DNA from: an uncultured Collinsella sp.
GTDB taxonomy: Bacteria; Actinomycetota; Coriobacteriia; Coriobacteriales; Coriobacteriaceae
NCBI GenBank assembly: GCA_959596495.1
Contig: CAUFXK010000062.1
Coordinates: 1-11,268, forward strand
Direction: 5' to 3'
DNA length: 11,268 bases
Each line of letters begins with the position of its first letter. Position 1 is the first letter of the stretch. A program made the translations under genes and the position numbers. The notes under the pieces are model-generated. The model had not been told where the DNA came from, made no database searches, and was given only the letters and a program-made list of their open reading frames with translations. Below are positions 1-7,409 of the stretch, piece after piece.

Positions 1-11
1 GTCGATCGCGA

Positions 12-109
12 GTTCCGCACGAGCCGGAGAGCACTTAATGTGCTCTCCGTGCGAGCAGGACTGTCCGAGCAGGCGACCAAATACTAAAGCCCTCGGAACG
101 GCGGGACAG
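12..109 (+). promoter_or_regulatory. Structured 5' leader of the serine dehydratase gene (candidate cis-regulatory RNA, class unknown)
   Basis: No coding region fits here, and the stretch folds densely. The strongest element is a 9-bp perfect stem GGAGAGCAC (26-34) with GTGCTCTCC (40-48) over a TTAAT loop, continued below a GAGCC bulge by CAC (18-20) with GTG (49-51). GTTCCG (12-17) can pair with CGGAAC (94-99) and would close a multi-branch domain around that hairpin. Two further pairings conflict with or knot into this: CCGAG (65-69) with CTCGG (92-96), and CTGTCC (61-66) with GGACAG (104-109). The last crosses the closing helix, so it would be a pseudoknot. Such alternative folds just ahead of a metabolic gene suggest a riboswitch or attenuator. 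The sequence does not match the cores of the glycine, T-box, THF, TPP or ZTP motifs as I remember them. The promoter must lie outside the window or within the first few bases. Confidence 0.4.
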
Positions 110-143
110 AGTATGCCCCGCCCCTCGGGACGACGAGCCACGT

Positions 144-150
144 AAAGGAG
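144..150 (+). promoter_or_regulatory. Ribosome binding site of the serine dehydratase gene
   Basis: AAAGGAG ends 5 bases before the ATG at 156 and fixes that start. A small hairpin CCCG (117-120)/CGGG (126-129) lies just upstream but leaves this site free. Confidence 0.8.
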
Positions 151-155
151 CAACC

Positions 156-1763
156 ATGGCAGGCAAGCCGCAAACACTAGCTACGACCTCGGCATTCGAG
201 ATCTTGGGCCCCGTCATGGTCGGCCCCAGCTCGTCACATACCGCCGGCGCCCTGCGCTGCGCCCAGGTTGCCGCCAGCCTGCTGGAAGGCCGCATCACCA
301 AGGTCACCTTTGGCCTGTGGAACTCCTTCGCGCACACCTACCGCGGCCACGGCACCGACCGCGCGCTCGTCGCGGGTATCTTGGGCCTCGATACCGACGA
401 CGAGAACATCAAGCAGGCCTTTGACCTCGCACGCGAGCAGGGCCTCGACTATCACTTTGAAATTAAGGGCGACGACGCCTCCATCCACCCCAACACCGTC
501 GACATCGACATGGTCGACGACACAGGCGCCACGGCACAGGTCCGCGGCGAGAGCCTTGGCGGCGGCAAGATGCGCATCAGCCGCATCAACGGCGTGGGCG
601 TCGACATCTCGGGCATGTATTCCACGCTGTTTGTGGCGCACCAGGATGTCCCCGGCGTGCTCGCCGCGCTCACGAACCTGCTTGCATACGCACACGTGAA
701 CATCGCCTTCTGCCGCACCTACCGCACCGAGGTGGGCGGCCAGGCTTATTCCGTCTTTGAGACCGACGGCGCTCCCGACGACACCGTCGTCCCCATGCTG
801 CGCAAGCTCGACAATGTCGATTACGCCACGTTTATCGAGCTCCCGGGCTCGGCCTCGTCGCTCTCCCCCGGCGTCTCGGCCAAGGAGATCTTCGATGACG
901 GCGAGCAGCTGCTCGATGCGTGTGCCGAGCTCGGTTTGAATATCGGCGCCGTCATGGCCGTGCGCGAGGCGCGTCTAACCGGCGAGGCCCATGCTATCGC
1001 AGCCATGCGCCGCGTGCTCGACGTCATGCGCGAGGAGACCACGGCCCCTATCGCCAATCCGCAGCGATCGCTCGGCGGGCTTATCGGCGGCGAGGCCAAG
1101 CTCGTCGATGCCACCGGCCGCAACGATTTGAGCACAAGCCTGATGGGCCCCGTTCAGACCGAAGCCGTGGCCCGCGCGATGGCCGTACTCGAGCGCTCCG
1201 CCACCATGGGCGTGATCGTCGCCGCCCCCACAGCCGGCTCCGCGGGTGTCGTGCCCGGCTGCGTGCTGGCGCTCGCCGATCACCTCCAGCTCGACGACGA
1301 GCAGGTCATGGACGCCCTCTACTGCGCCGCCGCGATCGGCCTCAACCTCACCACAAGCGCCTGCGTCGCCGGCGCCGAGGGCGGATGCCAGGCCGAAGTT
1401 GGAAGCGCTGCCGCCATGGCCGCCGCCGCGCTGGTCCAAATGATGGGCGGCACGCCCGAGCAAGCGCTCGACGCCAGCTCCATCGCGCTGAGCAACCTGT
1501 TGGGCCTCGTTTGCGACCCCGTCGGCGGCCTTGTCGAGGTGCCCTGTCAAAACCGCAACGCCATCGGCGTGGCCGCGGCCTTTAGCTCGGCGCAACTCGC
1601 CCTCGCCGGCATCAAGAGCCTGGTGCCGTTTGACCAGATGGCTCACGTCATGCTCTCGGTGGGCCACGCCCTGCCTGCCACATTGCGCGAGACGGCCAAG
1701 GGCGGCGTCGCGCAGGCTCCGGCAGCGCTTTCGGCGTGCGCGAAATGCGGAATATGCGGATAG
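156..1763 (+). CDS. sdaA: L-serine dehydratase (L-serine ammonia-lyase), iron-sulfur-dependent, single chain with ACT domain
   Basis: This cytoplasmic enzyme deaminates L-serine to pyruvate and ammonia with a [4Fe-4S] cluster. The 535-residue chain fuses the parts that many Firmicutes make as two proteins. A beta domain comes first (about 10-150, starting FEILGPVMVGPSSSHTAG). An ACT-like domain follows (about 155-205, around HQDVPGVLAALTNLLAYAHVN), then the catalytic alpha domain (about 240-535). C411, C453 and C464 are the probable cluster ligands; their spacing of 42 and 11 residues equals that of C343, C385 and C396 in the Legionella pneumophila enzyme. The chain ends CAKCGICG. In the Legionella enzyme the C-terminal cysteine folds back onto the cluster, and C534 is the likely equivalent. 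The ACT domain may sense an amino acid. The gene stands alone between a structured leader and a palindrome. The start is supported by AAAGGAG at 144-150. The family is near certain; the allosteric ligand is not known. Confidence 0.96.
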   Translation: MAGKPQTLATTSAFEILGPVMVGPSSSHTAGALRCAQVAASLLEGRITKVTFGLWNSFAHTYRGHGTDRALVAGILGLDTDDENIKQAFDLAREQGLDYHFEIKGDDASIHPNTVDIDMVDDTGATAQVRGESLGGGKMRISRINGVGVDISGMYSTLFVAHQDVPGVLAALTNLLAYAHVNIAFCRTYRTEVGGQAYSVFETDGAPDDTVVPMLRKLDNVDYATFIELPGSASSLSPGVSAKEIFDDGEQLLDACAELGLNIGAVMAVREARLTGEAHAIAAMRRVLDVMREETTAPIANPQRSLGGLIGGEAKLVDATGRNDLSTSLMGPVQTEAVARAMAVLERSATMGVIVAAPTAGSAGVVPGCVLALADHLQLDDEQVMDALYCAAAIGLNLTTSACVAGAEGGCQAEVGSAAAMAAAALVQMMGGTPEQALDASSIALSNLLGLVCDPVGGLVEVPCQNRNAIGVAAAFSSAQLALAGIKSLVPFDQMAHVMLSVGHALPATLRETAKGGVAQAPAALSACAKCGICG

Positions 1764-1775
1764 CGAGCAAAAGCG

Positions 1776-1809
1776 AACGATAGGTGGGACATATGTCCCA
1801 CCTATCGTT
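1776..1809 (+). terminator. Perfect 34-bp palindrome, probable terminator of the serine dehydratase gene
   Basis: AACGATAGGTGGGACAT (1776-1792) is followed directly by its exact reverse complement (1793-1809), centred on CATATG. It begins 12 bases after the stop codon, which fits a transcription terminator. The following tract (GTTTATCGCC) is short of T, so termination would be weak by the usual rules. A perfect palindrome without a spacer could instead be a protein-binding site or a dispersed repeat. Confidence 0.55.
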
Positions 1810-1850
1810 TATCGCCACTGTTTTCGTAACACAAGCAACTGCGTAATCGC

Positions 1851-1856
1851 TATAAT
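1851..1856 (+). promoter_or_regulatory. Probable -10 element of the L,D-transpeptidase gene
   Basis: TATAAT matches the sigma-70 -10 consensus exactly and lies 58 bases before the ATG at 1914. No good -35 box is seen 16-18 bases upstream (AACACA-like sequence only), so the promoter may need an activator or be weak. An AAGGAA ribosome binding site is at about 1899-1904. Confidence 0.5.
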
Positions 1857-1913
1857 TCAAGCCCAGTTAAAACACGATGAGCCGCAAGGCGAAACTCGAA
1901 GGAAATATATACG

Positions 1914-3668
1914 ATGTCGCAAATCGACCGCAGCCAACTGATTCCCGACCCGCAACAGCCCAACAGGCAGCCCGGAGGCATCCAATCGCCCCGTCCCATC
2001 GCGCCGGCCCATGGCCAACAGCACGGCGCGGCAAATACCTCTCCGCGCCCCAATCAGGGCCAGCATCAGCAGCGTCAGCAATATCAACAGCATCAGCAGC
2101 GTTCTGCAAATGGCGCCGGTCACAACCAGGGCCCTTCGCACACTCGAGTTTCTAACAACCGCGACCCCGCCGACAACCGCTCCGCAAAGGGCAATAAGAC
2201 GGGCGGCAAGACGGCGTTTTTCGTCGTCCTCGGCCTTGTCGCTATCGTCTATATCGTGGGCGTCGTGGCGTTTTCGCAGATTGCCTACCCCAACACCACC
2301 ATCGCCGGCGTCGATATCTCGTTTTCCAACGCCTCATCCGCCGCTACCAAGGTCAACTCGGCCTGGAAGCACTACAAGCTCACCGTTTCGGGTGAAGACT
2401 TTAGCTGGACCTATCAGCCCGAATCCGACGAGCCCATCGTCAACGGCGAGGCAGCTGCCCACGAGATTATCGGCAGCAACGAGCCGCTGCTGTGGCCTTC
2501 GCGCCTGATTGCCTCGCTCGGCGGCAAGAACGTTAGCACGACCAAAAACGCTACCATCGACCTGGAACAGGACGTCGACCTGTCCATGCTCTCGGACACC
2601 TTTGACCAAAAGCAGTTCGAAGAAGATCTGGGGGCCGCCATCGACGCATTCAACGAGGGACGTTCGGGCACCTTTGAGGCATCGAGCTCTTACGACGAAC
2701 AGGCGGGCAAGTTTACCGTGGAAAAGGCCCGCTCCAACGAAAAGCTCAACCGCGAACACGTGATCAAGTATGCCGAGCTCGAGCTCGCATCACTGGCGGA
2801 GTCCGTCGATATCACCAAGATCGGCAACGATGCCTACGAGCCGCTCAACGGCACGCTCACCGACGACCAGATCCAGGCCGCTTGCGATGCCGCCAACAAC
2901 TTCCTGGGCGTCAACGTGACCCTTAGGCTCAACGGCAACGATGCCGGCAAGGTCGACGGTAGCTCGGTGCTGCAGTGGATCAGCTTTGCCGACCCTGCAA
3001 ACCCCACGCTCGACACCTCCCAGATCAGCAGCTGGGCAGCAGACCTTGCCAATGGCTTTAACACCGTGGGCTCCACCCGTTGGTGGACGCGCGCCGATGG
3101 CAAGCAATGTGCCGTCGAAGGCGGTGACTTTGGTTGGTCTATCGATAGCAGCACGCTTGCCAAGCAGGTCGAGGACGCTATCAACAACAAGCAGACCGGC
3201 GAGATTGAGATCAATTACTCCCAGAAGGCCGACACCTTTACCGCCAAGGGCGAGCCCGATTGGAAGGCGTATATCGACGTCGACCTGTCCGAGCAGCACG
3301 CGCGCTACTATGACGAGAACGGGAATATCGTGTGGGAGGCCAACTTTATTTCCGGCAAACCGGGCGAAGACGCCACCCCCGAGGGCGTGTGGCAGATCAA
3401 CAGCAATGACGGCGCCACCAAGCTTATCGGCGCCAAGGACCCCAAGACCGGCAAACCCAAGTACGAGAGCCCGGTCAGCTACTGGATGCCGTTTGAAGGC
3501 AACATAGTTGGCTTCCACGATGCAACGTGGCAAAACGACAAGAGTTTCGACGACCCCAACTCCTACAAGTGGTGCGGCAGCCACGGATGCATCAACCTTC
3601 GCCTGGCCGACGCCAAGGCGCTACACGATTGCATCAAAGTCGGCCTGTGCGTGGTCGTGCACTCCTAG
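1914..3668 (+). CDS. Membrane-anchored L,D-transpeptidase (YkuD) with peptidoglycan-binding-4 type repeats
   Basis: L,D-transpeptidases form 3-3 cross-links in peptidoglycan or attach proteins to it. This 584-residue protein has a cytoplasmic N-terminal tail of about 98 residues. The tail is very rich in Gln and His between about residues 44 and 65 (QHQQRQQYQQHQQR). One membrane helix follows (about 101-123), so the rest is outside the cell. Residues about 129-450 fit the long extracytoplasmic repeats found in VanW/YkuD-type proteins (PG_binding_4); one unit begins near NTTIAGVDISF and another contains GGDFGWSIDSSTLAKQVEDA. The YkuD catalytic domain spans about 453-584 and has the expected histidine H535 (VGFHDATW) and the motif SHGCIN with nucleophile C559. 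A second cysteine, C554, sits five residues before it. The start is supported by AAGGAA nine bases upstream. It appears to be monocistronic. The substrate stem peptide cannot be read from the sequence. Confidence 0.93.
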   Translation: MSQIDRSQLIPDPQQPNRQPGGIQSPRPIAPAHGQQHGAANTSPRPNQGQHQQRQQYQQHQQRSANGAGHNQGPSHTRVSNNRDPADNRSAKGNKTGGKTAFFVVLGLVAIVYIVGVVAFSQIAYPNTTIAGVDISFSNASSAATKVNSAWKHYKLTVSGEDFSWTYQPESDEPIVNGEAAAHEIIGSNEPLLWPSRLIASLGGKNVSTTKNATIDLEQDVDLSMLSDTFDQKQFEEDLGAAIDAFNEGRSGTFEASSSYDEQAGKFTVEKARSNEKLNREHVIKYAELELASLAESVDITKIGNDAYEPLNGTLTDDQIQAACDAANNFLGVNVTLRLNGNDAGKVDGSSVLQWISFADPANPTLDTSQISSWAADLANGFNTVGSTRWWTRADGKQCAVEGGDFGWSIDSSTLAKQVEDAINNKQTGEIEINYSQKADTFTAKGEPDWKAYIDVDLSEQHARYYDENGNIVWEANFISGKPGEDATPEGVWQINSNDGATKLIGAKDPKTGKPKYESPVSYWMPFEGNIVGFHDATWQNDKSFDDPNSYKWCGSHGCINLRLADAKALHDCIKVGLCVVVHS

Positions 3669-3733
3669 CACATCTCACGCGTCACAACAAAGTCCAGCGC
3701 CGCCTACCTTTCATTGCTGAAAGAAACGTGCCT

Positions 3734-3763
3734 ATGCGCCCGCCTCAACCGGTGGGCGCATAT
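3734..3763 (+). terminator. 12-bp hairpin between the transpeptidase gene and the export operon
   Basis: TATGCGCCCGCC (3734-3745) pairs with GGTGGGCGCATA (3752-3763) over a TCAACC loop, with one G-T wobble. It could end transcription of the upstream gene, but no T tract follows. Its right arm overlaps the proposed -10 element of the export operon, so a role in regulating that promoter is an alternative. Confidence 0.4.
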
Positions 3764-3767
3764 ACTA
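3762..3767 (+). promoter_or_regulatory. Possible -10 element of the export operon
   Basis: TATACT lies 29 bases before the ATG at 3797. The region where a -35 box should be is inside the hairpin and has no recognisable match, so this is tentative. Confidence 0.3.
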
Positions 3768-3796
3768 ATCGGGAAACGTTTTATAAAGGAGACGCT

Positions 3797-5209
3797 ATGT
3801 CAAATGTCCCCACCATCACCCCGGGCCCGGACGATTCCGAGCGCACGCCGGAAGGTGCCACCGAAACCCTACCACTTATCACGAGCGTTCATACCGCACA
3901 GCAAAACGATCGCGAGCAAGCCAGCGCCGGGATTTCCGATGACGAGGCGTACGCAAAACTCAAGGCCAAGCGTGCCGAGCGCCGACATAAAAAGCTTGTC
4001 CGCCGCGGTATCGCGGCCGGCATCGTGGGCGGCGTTATCCTGATAGCCATCATCGTGAGCGTTGTCCTCAATTCCCAACCGCAATCTACAGGCGGCCCTG
4101 TGACCGATATGGTCATGGAAGGCACCTTTACCACGACCGTCGAAGCCAAGGGACAGCTCAAGCCTATTTCAGCCTCGGTCGTCTCCCCTTCCGTCGATGG
4201 TACGGTGGCGCAGATCAACGTGCAGGCCGGACAGAGCGTCAACGAGGGCGACGTGCTCATGACTATTAAGAACGACGCGCTCGATAACGCTGTTTCCGAG
4301 GCGCAGCGCGCGGTCGCGGCCGCCCAGGAAGACCTGAACAATGCAAAGGCGACGCTCGCGGCCGCACAGGCCGCACCGGCAACGGACGGTGACGGATCGA
4401 CCGGCCCATCGGACGCAAGCACCAACGCAAATGCCGTCTCGACCGCCCAGCGCAACCTCGCCTCGGCCCAGGCAACGCTGGAGCAGGCAACTGCAAAGGC
4501 GGCCGAGCGCACCGTAAAGGCCCCCAGCTCGGGCAACATCGTCGAGCTCAACGCCAAAGTCGGTGCCACGGTGACCGGAGGCACGATCATGGGCGAAGGC
4601 GACACGAGCGGCGGCAAGCAGTGCATGCAAATCGCCGACCTGTCCAAGATGAAGGTGACGGTTCAGGTGGGCGAAAAGGATATCGCCAAAATTGCCGTGG
4701 GCCAAAGCGCCAACGTGACCTATCCCGCGTTTCCCGATATCGTGAGTCAGGGCACCGTCACGGCTATCGCCTCGGTGGCAAACTCCGACGCCGCCAACGG
4801 TGGCGGCGGCAGCGTAACCTTTAACGTCGACATTCTCATCGAGGCGCCCGACGCGCGCCTGAAGCCGGGCATGACGGCCGAGGTATCGGTGGTGACAGAG
4901 CAGCTCGACGACGTGGTGATGGTGCCGACGATGGCGCTCATGACCGAAGACGGCGAGCACTATTACGTCAATCTGGCCACCGATTCGGAAGGCAAGAAGA
5001 CGCGCCGCGTGAAGGTGACCGTCGTGACGCAAAACGACAACGAGGCTGTAGTCGGTAAGACGCAGGTCAAGCGCGACGACCAGGGCAACGAGATCAACCC
5101 AGACGTCCCGGTTACCAAGTTACGCGACGGCGACACCATCGTGACGGATACCGGCACAGGCATGACGGCAGACGGCGGCGACAATATGTCTGCCGACGAG
5201 GGCAAGTAA
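3797..5209 (+). CDS. Membrane-fusion adaptor of a MacAB/YknXYZ-type ABC exporter (HlyD/RND-adaptor family)
   Basis: This protein should link the MacB-type transporter to its substrate outside the membrane, as MacA does in Gram-negative bacteria and YknX in Bacillus subtilis. The 470-residue chain has a charged cytoplasmic tail of about 70 residues, one membrane helix (about 72-91), and the first half of a biotinyl-lipoyl domain (about 126-158). An alpha-helical hairpin follows (about 161-238), then the second lipoyl half (from about KAPSSGNIV), a beta-barrel and a membrane-proximal domain. The hairpin turn carries a 19-residue Asp/Gly/Ser/Thr-rich insert (about 194-212). An acidic tail ends the protein. 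The reading frame stays open 270 bases further upstream, but the start at 3797 is preferred: AAAGGAG lies five bases before it, and the upstream part overlaps the transpeptidase gene. The stop overlaps the next start (TAATG). The exported substrate is unknown. Confidence 0.92.
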   Translation: MSNVPTITPGPDDSERTPEGATETLPLITSVHTAQQNDREQASAGISDDEAYAKLKAKRAERRHKKLVRRGIAAGIVGGVILIAIIVSVVLNSQPQSTGGPVTDMVMEGTFTTTVEAKGQLKPISASVVSPSVDGTVAQINVQAGQSVNEGDVLMTIKNDALDNAVSEAQRAVAAAQEDLNNAKATLAAAQAAPATDGDGSTGPSDASTNANAVSTAQRNLASAQATLEQATAKAAERTVKAPSSGNIVELNAKVGATVTGGTIMGEGDTSGGKQCMQIADLSKMKVTVQVGEKDIAKIAVGQSANVTYPAFPDIVSQGTVTAIASVANSDAANGGGGSVTFNVDILIEAPDARLKPGMTAEVSVVTEQLDDVVMVPTMALMTEDGEHYYVNLATDSEGKKTRRVKVTVVTQNDNEAVVGKTQVKRDDQGNEINPDVPVTKLRDGDTIVTDTGTGMTADGGDNMSADEGK

Positions 5210-5982
5210 TGCGTCCCGTCATCGACATCCGCAACGTGCACCGCATCTTTGAGAGCGAGGCCGGTTGCGCCCACATCCTGCACAACGTGAGCCTGGCGGT
5301 GAACCCCGGTGAGTTCGTCGCCATCACCGGCCCCTCGGGCTCGGGCAAGTCGACGCTCATGAACATCCTGGGCTGCCTGGACAAGCCGACGGCGGGTGAT
5401 TATTTCCTGCAAGGGCTCAACGTCGCCGAGCTCGACGATGATGAGCTCACCGAGGTGCGCGCGCTGAGCATCGGCTTTGTCTTTCAGAGTTTTAACTTGC
5501 TGCCGCGTCTGACGGTGATCGAAAACGTCATGCTGCCGCTGTCCTACACCAATGTGCCGCGTAGCCAGCGCGAGATGCGCGCCGTGCACGCGCTGCAAGC
5601 CGTCACACTGCCGGTCGACCATTGGGACCACCGAATATCGGAACTCTCGGGCGGACAGATGCAGCGCGTCGCCATCGCGCGCGCCCTCGTCAACGACCCG
5701 CCCATCATTTTGGCCGACGAGCCAACGGGAAATCTAGACTCGACAACCGGGGCGCTCGTCATGGAAACCTTCCACAAGCTCCAGAAACGCGGCAAGACCA
5801 TCGTACTCATCACGCATGACCCCGGCATCGCCGCCGAGGCCGATCGAGCCGTAACCATCCGTGACGGGCGAATCCATGACGGCGCATATGTCGCGCATAC
5901 ACCGAATACGTTACGAGGGGCCGTCAACAACCTGCCCGCGATTTCTGCAACCACCAATCAGCCGAAAGGAGCGAAGGCATGA
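5209..5982 (+). CDS. ABC transporter ATP-binding protein, MacB/LolD/YknY type
   Basis: This cytoplasmic ATPase drives the export complex. All ABC motifs are present in 257 residues: Walker A GPSGSGKST (41-49), a Q-loop in FVFQSFNLLPRLT, signature LSGGQ (146-150), Walker B IILADEPT (166-173), D-loop GNLD, and H-loop histidine H203 (LITHD). The pattern PSGSGKSTLMNILGCLDKPT and the FQSFNLLP segment are typical of the MacB/LolD subfamily, which uses mechanotransmission rather than an alternating-access pore. About 30 residues after the catalytic core have low complexity and no recognised role. The start codon overlaps the adaptor stop and the stop overlaps the permease start (ATGA), so the three proteins are translationally coupled. 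In E. coli MacB the ATPase and permease are one chain; here they are separate, as in YknY/YknZ. Confidence 0.96.
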   Translation: MRPVIDIRNVHRIFESEAGCAHILHNVSLAVNPGEFVAITGPSGSGKSTLMNILGCLDKPTAGDYFLQGLNVAELDDDELTEVRALSIGFVFQSFNLLPRLTVIENVMLPLSYTNVPRSQREMRAVHALQAVTLPVDHWDHRISELSGGQMQRVAIARALVNDPPIILADEPTGNLDSTTGALVMETFHKLQKRGKTIVLITHDPGIAAEADRAVTIRDGRIHDGAYVAHTPNTLRGAVNNLPAISATTNQPKGAKA

Positions 5983-7193
5983 GCACCCGCGATCTTGTCC
6001 AAGAAGCCCTTCACTCGCTCGAGGCCAACAAGGGACGCAGCCTGCTCACCATCCTTGGCATCGTCATTGGCATCGCCTCGGTCATCGCCATGACTTCGCT
6101 CATCGGCGGCATCCAAAACAGCCTAGTCAACAGCCTGGGCCTCAATGCAGCCCGCATGGTAGAGATCTATTCGTCCCAAGAACTCACCGATTCGGATGTG
6201 GAAAAGCTTCGCAAACTGGTGCCGCAGATTGAGCAGATCGGCATCGTCGATAGCGCCTATTCCGAGTACAAGGTCGGGGATAAAAGCTATACCGTCATGG
6301 CACACGGCGTCGATAGCGACATGCTCGATGCCGTGGGCGCCAGCAAGATCGTTGCAGGGCGCACCTACAACGGTATCGAGTCAAAATCCGGTGCGCGCGT
6401 GGCGCTCATCGGCCGCGGCGGTGCCGAGCAGCTGTACGGTAACGAACAGGACGCACTCGGCAAGACCATCAAGGTGTCGAGCGGAGAAGTGCAAATTGTC
6501 GGCGTTATCGATGGTGGCAGCGAATCCATGGGTTCGCTGAACCTGTACATGCCACGGGCCGCGATCGCCGAGCTCTACGGCGATGACAATCCGTCGTTTC
6601 CGAGCGTGACGGCGCTCGCCGCCGAAGGCACGGATATGGATAAGCTCTGCAAGACCATCGAGTCCAAGGTGCGTAGCATAAAGGGCATCTCGAAGGACGA
6701 CGAGTACGATAGCATATCGGTAAGCTCCATGAAAAGCGCTATCGACTCCCTCAATTCCTTTATGGGCGCCTTCTCGCTCATCATGGGAGCGGTTGCCGGC
6801 ATTTCGCTGCTCGTGGGCGGTATTGGCATTATGAATATGATGCTCACCAACGTGACCGAGCGCATCCGCGAGATCGGTATTCGCCGCGCGCTTGGTGCAA
6901 GCCGACGTGATATCACCTCTCAGTTTTTAGCCGAATCCTCGGCGCTGTGCATCACCGGCGGCATTCTCGGTGTTGTGATCGGCTATCTGCTGGCATGGGG
7001 GCTCGCGTTTTTTGCCGCCAACTCGGGCATCATGAGCAAGTTTGGAGCCAGCGGAGCCATTACGCCAAGCTTCTCTGTTACGACCGTGCTGCTCGCCTTT
7101 GCCGTGTCCGTCGGCATCGGTGTGATCTTTGGCTTCTACCCCGCCCGCCGCGCCGCAAAGCTCGATCCAGTCGAGTGTCTGCGCTACCAGTAA
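5979..7193 (+). CDS. ABC transporter permease, MacB/FtsX type
   Basis: This is the membrane subunit of the exporter. The 404 residues have the MacB layout: one N-terminal membrane helix (about 20-43, LLTILGIVIGIASVIAM), a large extracytoplasmic MacB_PCD-like domain (about 45-255), and three C-terminal helices of the FtsX domain. These begin near residue 262 (SLIMGAVAGISLLVGGIGIMN) and include the conserved coupling segment NVTERIREIGIRRALGASRRDI. The chain ends FGFYPARRAAKLDPVECLRYQ, the family's usual ending. The start overlaps the ATPase stop by four bases, with AAAGGAG at 5965-5971. In Gram-positive relatives such transporters export or detoxify antimicrobial peptides and macrolides, but no substrate is implied here. 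No YknW-like fourth gene is present. Confidence 0.95.
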   Translation: MSTRDLVQEALHSLEANKGRSLLTILGIVIGIASVIAMTSLIGGIQNSLVNSLGLNAARMVEIYSSQELTDSDVEKLRKLVPQIEQIGIVDSAYSEYKVGDKSYTVMAHGVDSDMLDAVGASKIVAGRTYNGIESKSGARVALIGRGGAEQLYGNEQDALGKTIKVSSGEVQIVGVIDGGSESMGSLNLYMPRAAIAELYGDDNPSFPSVTALAAEGTDMDKLCKTIESKVRSIKGISKDDEYDSISVSSMKSAIDSLNSFMGAFSLIMGAVAGISLLVGGIGIMNMMLTNVTERIREIGIRRALGASRRDITSQFLAESSALCITGGILGVVIGYLLAWGLAFFAANSGIMSKFGASGAITPSFSVTTVLLAFAVSVGIGVIFGFYPARRAAKLDPVECLRYQ

Positions 7194-7207
7194 GCCACTA
7201 CCAATAC

Positions 7208-7272
7208 GTTGCGGTGAAATAGTGACTGTTTAAGCGTCTAAAAGCGCATATTTGACACTATTTCACCGTAAC
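7208..7272. repeat. 65-bp palindromic repeat, copy 1 (left of the radical SAM gene)
   Basis: A 17-bp stem joins GTTGCGGTGAAATAGTG (7208-7224) to CACTATTTCACCGTAAC (7256-7272), with one G-T wobble and a 31-base middle. Copy 2 at 8933-8997 has the same length and orientation. The first eleven stem bases and the segments GTTTAAGC and CTAAAAG in the middle are shared. It lies 14 bases after the permease stop codon and could also act as that operon's terminator, although no T tract follows. Confidence 0.85.
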
Positions 7273-7282
7273 TTAGAAGGTG

Positions 7283-7306
7283 TTGGGGCATGACACTTCG
7301 CCCCAA
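7283..7306 (+). terminator. Short GC-rich hairpin after the export operon
   Basis: TTGGGGC (7283-7289) pairs with GCCCCAA (7300-7306) over ten bases. The sequence after it (ATCAAATTG) is A/T-rich but has no T run, so it is only a weak terminator candidate for the operon ending at 7193. Confidence 0.35.
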
Positions 7307-7371
7307 ATCAAATTGATTCGTTGAATAGACACATTAGGGATTCTTTAGACGCATTTAATTCCACATATGGG

Positions 7372-7377
7372 TATTAT
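7372..7377 (+). promoter_or_regulatory. Possible -10 element of the radical SAM gene
   Basis: TATTAT lies 32 bases before the preferred start at 7410, in an A/T-rich stretch (7307-7380) that stands out from the GC-rich surroundings. No clear -35 box is found at normal spacing. Confidence 0.4.
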
Positions 7378-7409
7378 CTCACGCGAAGTACACGTGAAAG
7401 GATATGCCC

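Noticed and set aside
1..155. Glycine riboswitch or T-box ahead of the serine dehydratase
   Set aside because: GGAGAG and GGACAGAG recall glycine riboswitches and CGGAACGGCGG recalls a T-box, but the core segments and their order do not fit either class.
975..1667. Minus-strand open frame (230 codons) opposite the serine dehydratase gene
   Set aside because: A compositional shadow, rich in Gly/Ala/His, with no family resemblance; the plus strand carries all cluster ligands.
3527..3796. An in-frame extension of 90 codons upstream of the adaptor gene
   Set aside because: It overlaps the transpeptidase coding region, has composition unlike the protein, and lacks a ribosome binding site, while ATG 3797 has AAAGGAG five bases ahead.
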